Assembly: GCF_003952465.1 (NCBI RefSeq)
Contig: NZ_CP034448.1
Location: forward strand, 4,255,001 to 4,319,000
Source: Mesorhizobium sp. M1B.F.Ca.ET.045.04.1.1
Lineage (GTDB): Bacteria > Pseudomonadota > Alphaproteobacteria > Rhizobiales > Rhizobiaceae
Length of the DNA stretch: 64,000 bases
Direction: 5' to 3'
In this document: positions 62,509 to 64,000 of the stretch, one piece after another
Position numbering within the stretch: position 1 is the stretch's first letter
Layout: each line of letters starts with the position of its first letter
Notes under the pieces: model-generated
Database searches by the model: none
What the model was told of the DNA's origin: nothing
What the model saw: only the letters and a program-made list of their open reading frames with translations
Program-made: the position numbers and the translations under genes

Positions 62509-64000
62509 ATGGTCGACGACAACGAACTCGAAAGGCTGCGGGATCTCGCGGTGCCGGCGCCCGACGGCGAGGCGAAAGCCCGCGCTTTCGCCGCCGCAAT
62601 GCAGGCCTTCGACTGGCAAGAAAATAATTCGACCGCCACCCAAGGAACGGCAGCAGGTCTTCGTCTCACGGAGCGAGCACAAAAGCTCTGGAGAGAGATC
62701 ATGCAACGGAAACTCATTGCCACGCCGGCTATCACCGCGCTGGTCGCGCTGCCTATTGCCGGATATGCCGCTTTTGAGATGTTGAAGGAACAGCCGCCCG
62801 TCATCGGCGGCAACGGGAAGATCACCGAAACGGTGGCCGACAAGCCGGTGGCGCAGAAGCCAGCGGTCGAGCAGCCGGCGATCAACGAACCGCTGGCCGC
62901 GGCGCCCGCCAAGGAGAAGAAGGCCGACGCCGACAGCGAAAGGCGCGTCGAAGACGAGGCGCAGGTTGCGCCCGCATCGCCGCCGAAGCCGGCGACAGAG
63001 GTCGATAGCCTGGCCAAGCGGGAAATGGCGCCCGAGGCGATGCCGGCGCCACCGGCTGCGCCGGCAGAGAGCGGTCAACTCGCGTCCGGCGGACGCGCGA
63101 ATGCTCAAGCGCCCATAGCGGCGATGCAGTCTGCCCAGGCGCCAGCCGGCGCGGTCGCCGATTCCAGGCTGATGGTGCAGCCAGCGCCGATGCCGGCCGA
63201 TCAGTTGCAGCCGCAGGAGGAAAACCGCGACCGTATCGAGACCTTCAAGACCAATCCGGTGCACGAGACCACCCAGGATCCGGTCTCGACCTTCTCGATC
63301 GATGTCGATACCGCCTCCTATTCCTTCGTGCGGCGTTCGCTGAAAGAGGGCACTCTGCCTGACCCCGATACGGTTCGGGTCGAGGAGATGATCAACTACT
63401 TCCCATACGACTGGAAGGGTCCGGACTCGGCCGCAACGCCGTTCAATTCGACCGTCACCGTCATGCCGACGCCGTGGAACGAGCGTACCAAGCTGATGCA
63501 TGTCGCCATCAAGGGCTTTGACGTGAAGCCGGCCGAGCAGCCCAAGGCCAACCTGGTGTTCCTGATCGACGTGTCGGGCTCGATGGACGAGCCGGACAAG
63601 CTGCCGCTCTTGAAGTCCGCCTTCCGGCTGCTGGTCAGCAAGCTCAAAGCGGACGACACCGTCTCCATCGTCACCTATGCCGGCAATGCCGGCACGGTGC
63701 TGATGCCGACCAAGGCGGTCGAGAGAGAAAAAATCCTTTCGGCCATCGATAATCTGGCGCCCGGCGGATCGACGGCCGGCGAGGCCGGCATCAAAGAAGC
63801 CTACAAGCTTGCCCAGCAGTCGTTCGTCAAGGACGGCATCAACCGGGTGATGCTTGCCACCGACGGCGATTTCAATGTCGGCCAGACCGATGACGACGAT
63901 CTCAAGCAACTGATCGAGAGGGAGCGCAAGACAGGCGTGTTTCTCTCGGTGTTCGGCTTCGGCCGCGGCAATCTGAACGACCAGATGATGCAGACCATCG
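62509..64000 (+). CDS. vWA-domain membrane protein (YfbK-like), 3' end beyond window
   Basis: ATG 62509 follows the sigma factor stop by 2 bases. The first ~60 residues are cytoplasmic, followed by a membrane segment (TPAITALVALPIAGYAAFEM, about 73-92) and a Pro/Ala-rich linker to about residue 240. A YfbK-type domain (TTQDPVSTFSIDVDTASYSF) follows, then a von Willebrand A domain with metal-site motif LVFLIDVSGSMDEPD (about 346). The window ends inside the vWA domain. The N-terminal part could hold the sigma factor, as anti-sigma factors do. Confidence 0.83.
   Translation, partial: MVDDNELERLRDLAVPAPDGEAKARAFAAAMQAFDWQENNSTATQGTAAGLRLTERAQKLWREIMQRKLIATPAITALVALPIAGYAAFEMLKEQPPVIGGNGKITETVADKPVAQKPAVEQPAINEPLAAAPAKEKKADADSERRVEDEAQVAPASPPKPATEVDSLAKREMAPEAMPAPPAAPAESGQLASGGRANAQAPIAAMQSAQAPAGAVADSRLMVQPAPMPADQLQPQEENRDRIETFKTNPVHETTQDPVSTFSIDVDTASYSFVRRSLKEGTLPDPDTVRVEEMINYFPYDWKGPDSAATPFNSTVTVMPTPWNERTKLMHVAIKGFDVKPAEQPKANLVFLIDVSGSMDEPDKLPLLKSAFRLLVSKLKADDTVSIVTYAGNAGTVLMPTKAVEREKILSAIDNLAPGGSTAGEAGIKEAYKLAQQSFVKDGINRVMLATDGDFNVGQTDDDDLKQLIERERKTGVFLSVFGFGRGNLNDQMMQTI

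Overview
The window is high-GC chromosomal DNA from a member of the Rhizobiales, most likely Mesorhizobium or a close relative. The inference rests on gene content: SoxBDAG with several dimethylglycine-dehydrogenase-like enzymes, a GlxA/AraC-type regulator, paired DUF1127 micro-proteins, a thiCOSGED operon behind a TPP riboswitch, and a short palindromic repeat of the kind common in rhizobia. No rRNA, tRNA or CRISPR array was found. The first gene is cut by the left edge and the last by the right edge.

Region 1 (1-16.2 kb) is dominated by catabolism of N-methylated amines. A tightly overlapping minus-strand operon (8139 to 558) encodes an XRE-cupin regulator, two FAD oxidoreductases fused to GcvT domains, a homocysteine S-methyltransferase family protein and a class I aminotransferase. 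A nitroreductase and an MFS exporter follow. The four-subunit sarcosine oxidase operon soxB-soxD-soxA-soxG comes next. Between 8.32 and 8.64 kb the sequence is a degraded tandem copy of its left neighbour and looks like an assembly error.

Region 2 (16.3-26.7 kb) holds a MscS channel, a small secreted protein and a six-gene plus-strand cluster: HAD-UbiA fusion, DprE1-like oxidoreductase, EmrE/ArnE-like small transporter, extended SDR, class III aminotransferase and a polytopic membrane protein. It reads as a polyprenyl-phosphate-pentose pathway and resembles the mycobacterial decaprenyl-phosphoryl-arabinose route.

Region 3 (26.8-30.6 kb) is a complete mobile element with 24-bp perfect inverted repeats and an exact 8-bp target duplication. 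It contains an IS1-type DDE transposase and cargo that includes a HigBA toxin-antitoxin module. It sits just upstream of the promoter and TPP riboswitch of region 4, thiCOSGED (30.8-35.9 kb).

Region 5 (36-46.8 kb) has another FAD-GcvT demethylating oxidoreductase, a vWA (DUF1194) protein, a beta/gamma-crystallin-like secreted protein, an SsuA/TauT-type ABC importer, a GlxA-family regulator, micro-proteins, a LysR regulator and an esterase.

Region 6 (47.0-61 kb) is the most unusual. It carries an acetogen- or methanogen-like corrinoid methyl-transfer set: a RACo-type corrinoid activator, a methyl-THF:corrinoid methyltransferase, MetF with a separate cysteine-rich MetV-like partner, a B12-binding corrinoid protein, an MttB-family methyltransferase without pyrrolysine, an Fe-S protein, a DUF1638 gene (frameshifted here) and a small 'virulence factor' family protein. 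TacAT-like, formyltransferase-like, DUF4893 and epimerase genes are interspersed. The likely logic is that methyl groups from quaternary or tertiary amines pass through MttB and the corrinoid protein to THF and are oxidised by MetFV. The FAD-GcvT enzymes and SoxBDAG remove the remaining N-methyl groups oxidatively as methylene-THF. The window closes with a dienelactone hydrolase, an ECF sigma factor and a vWA membrane protein.
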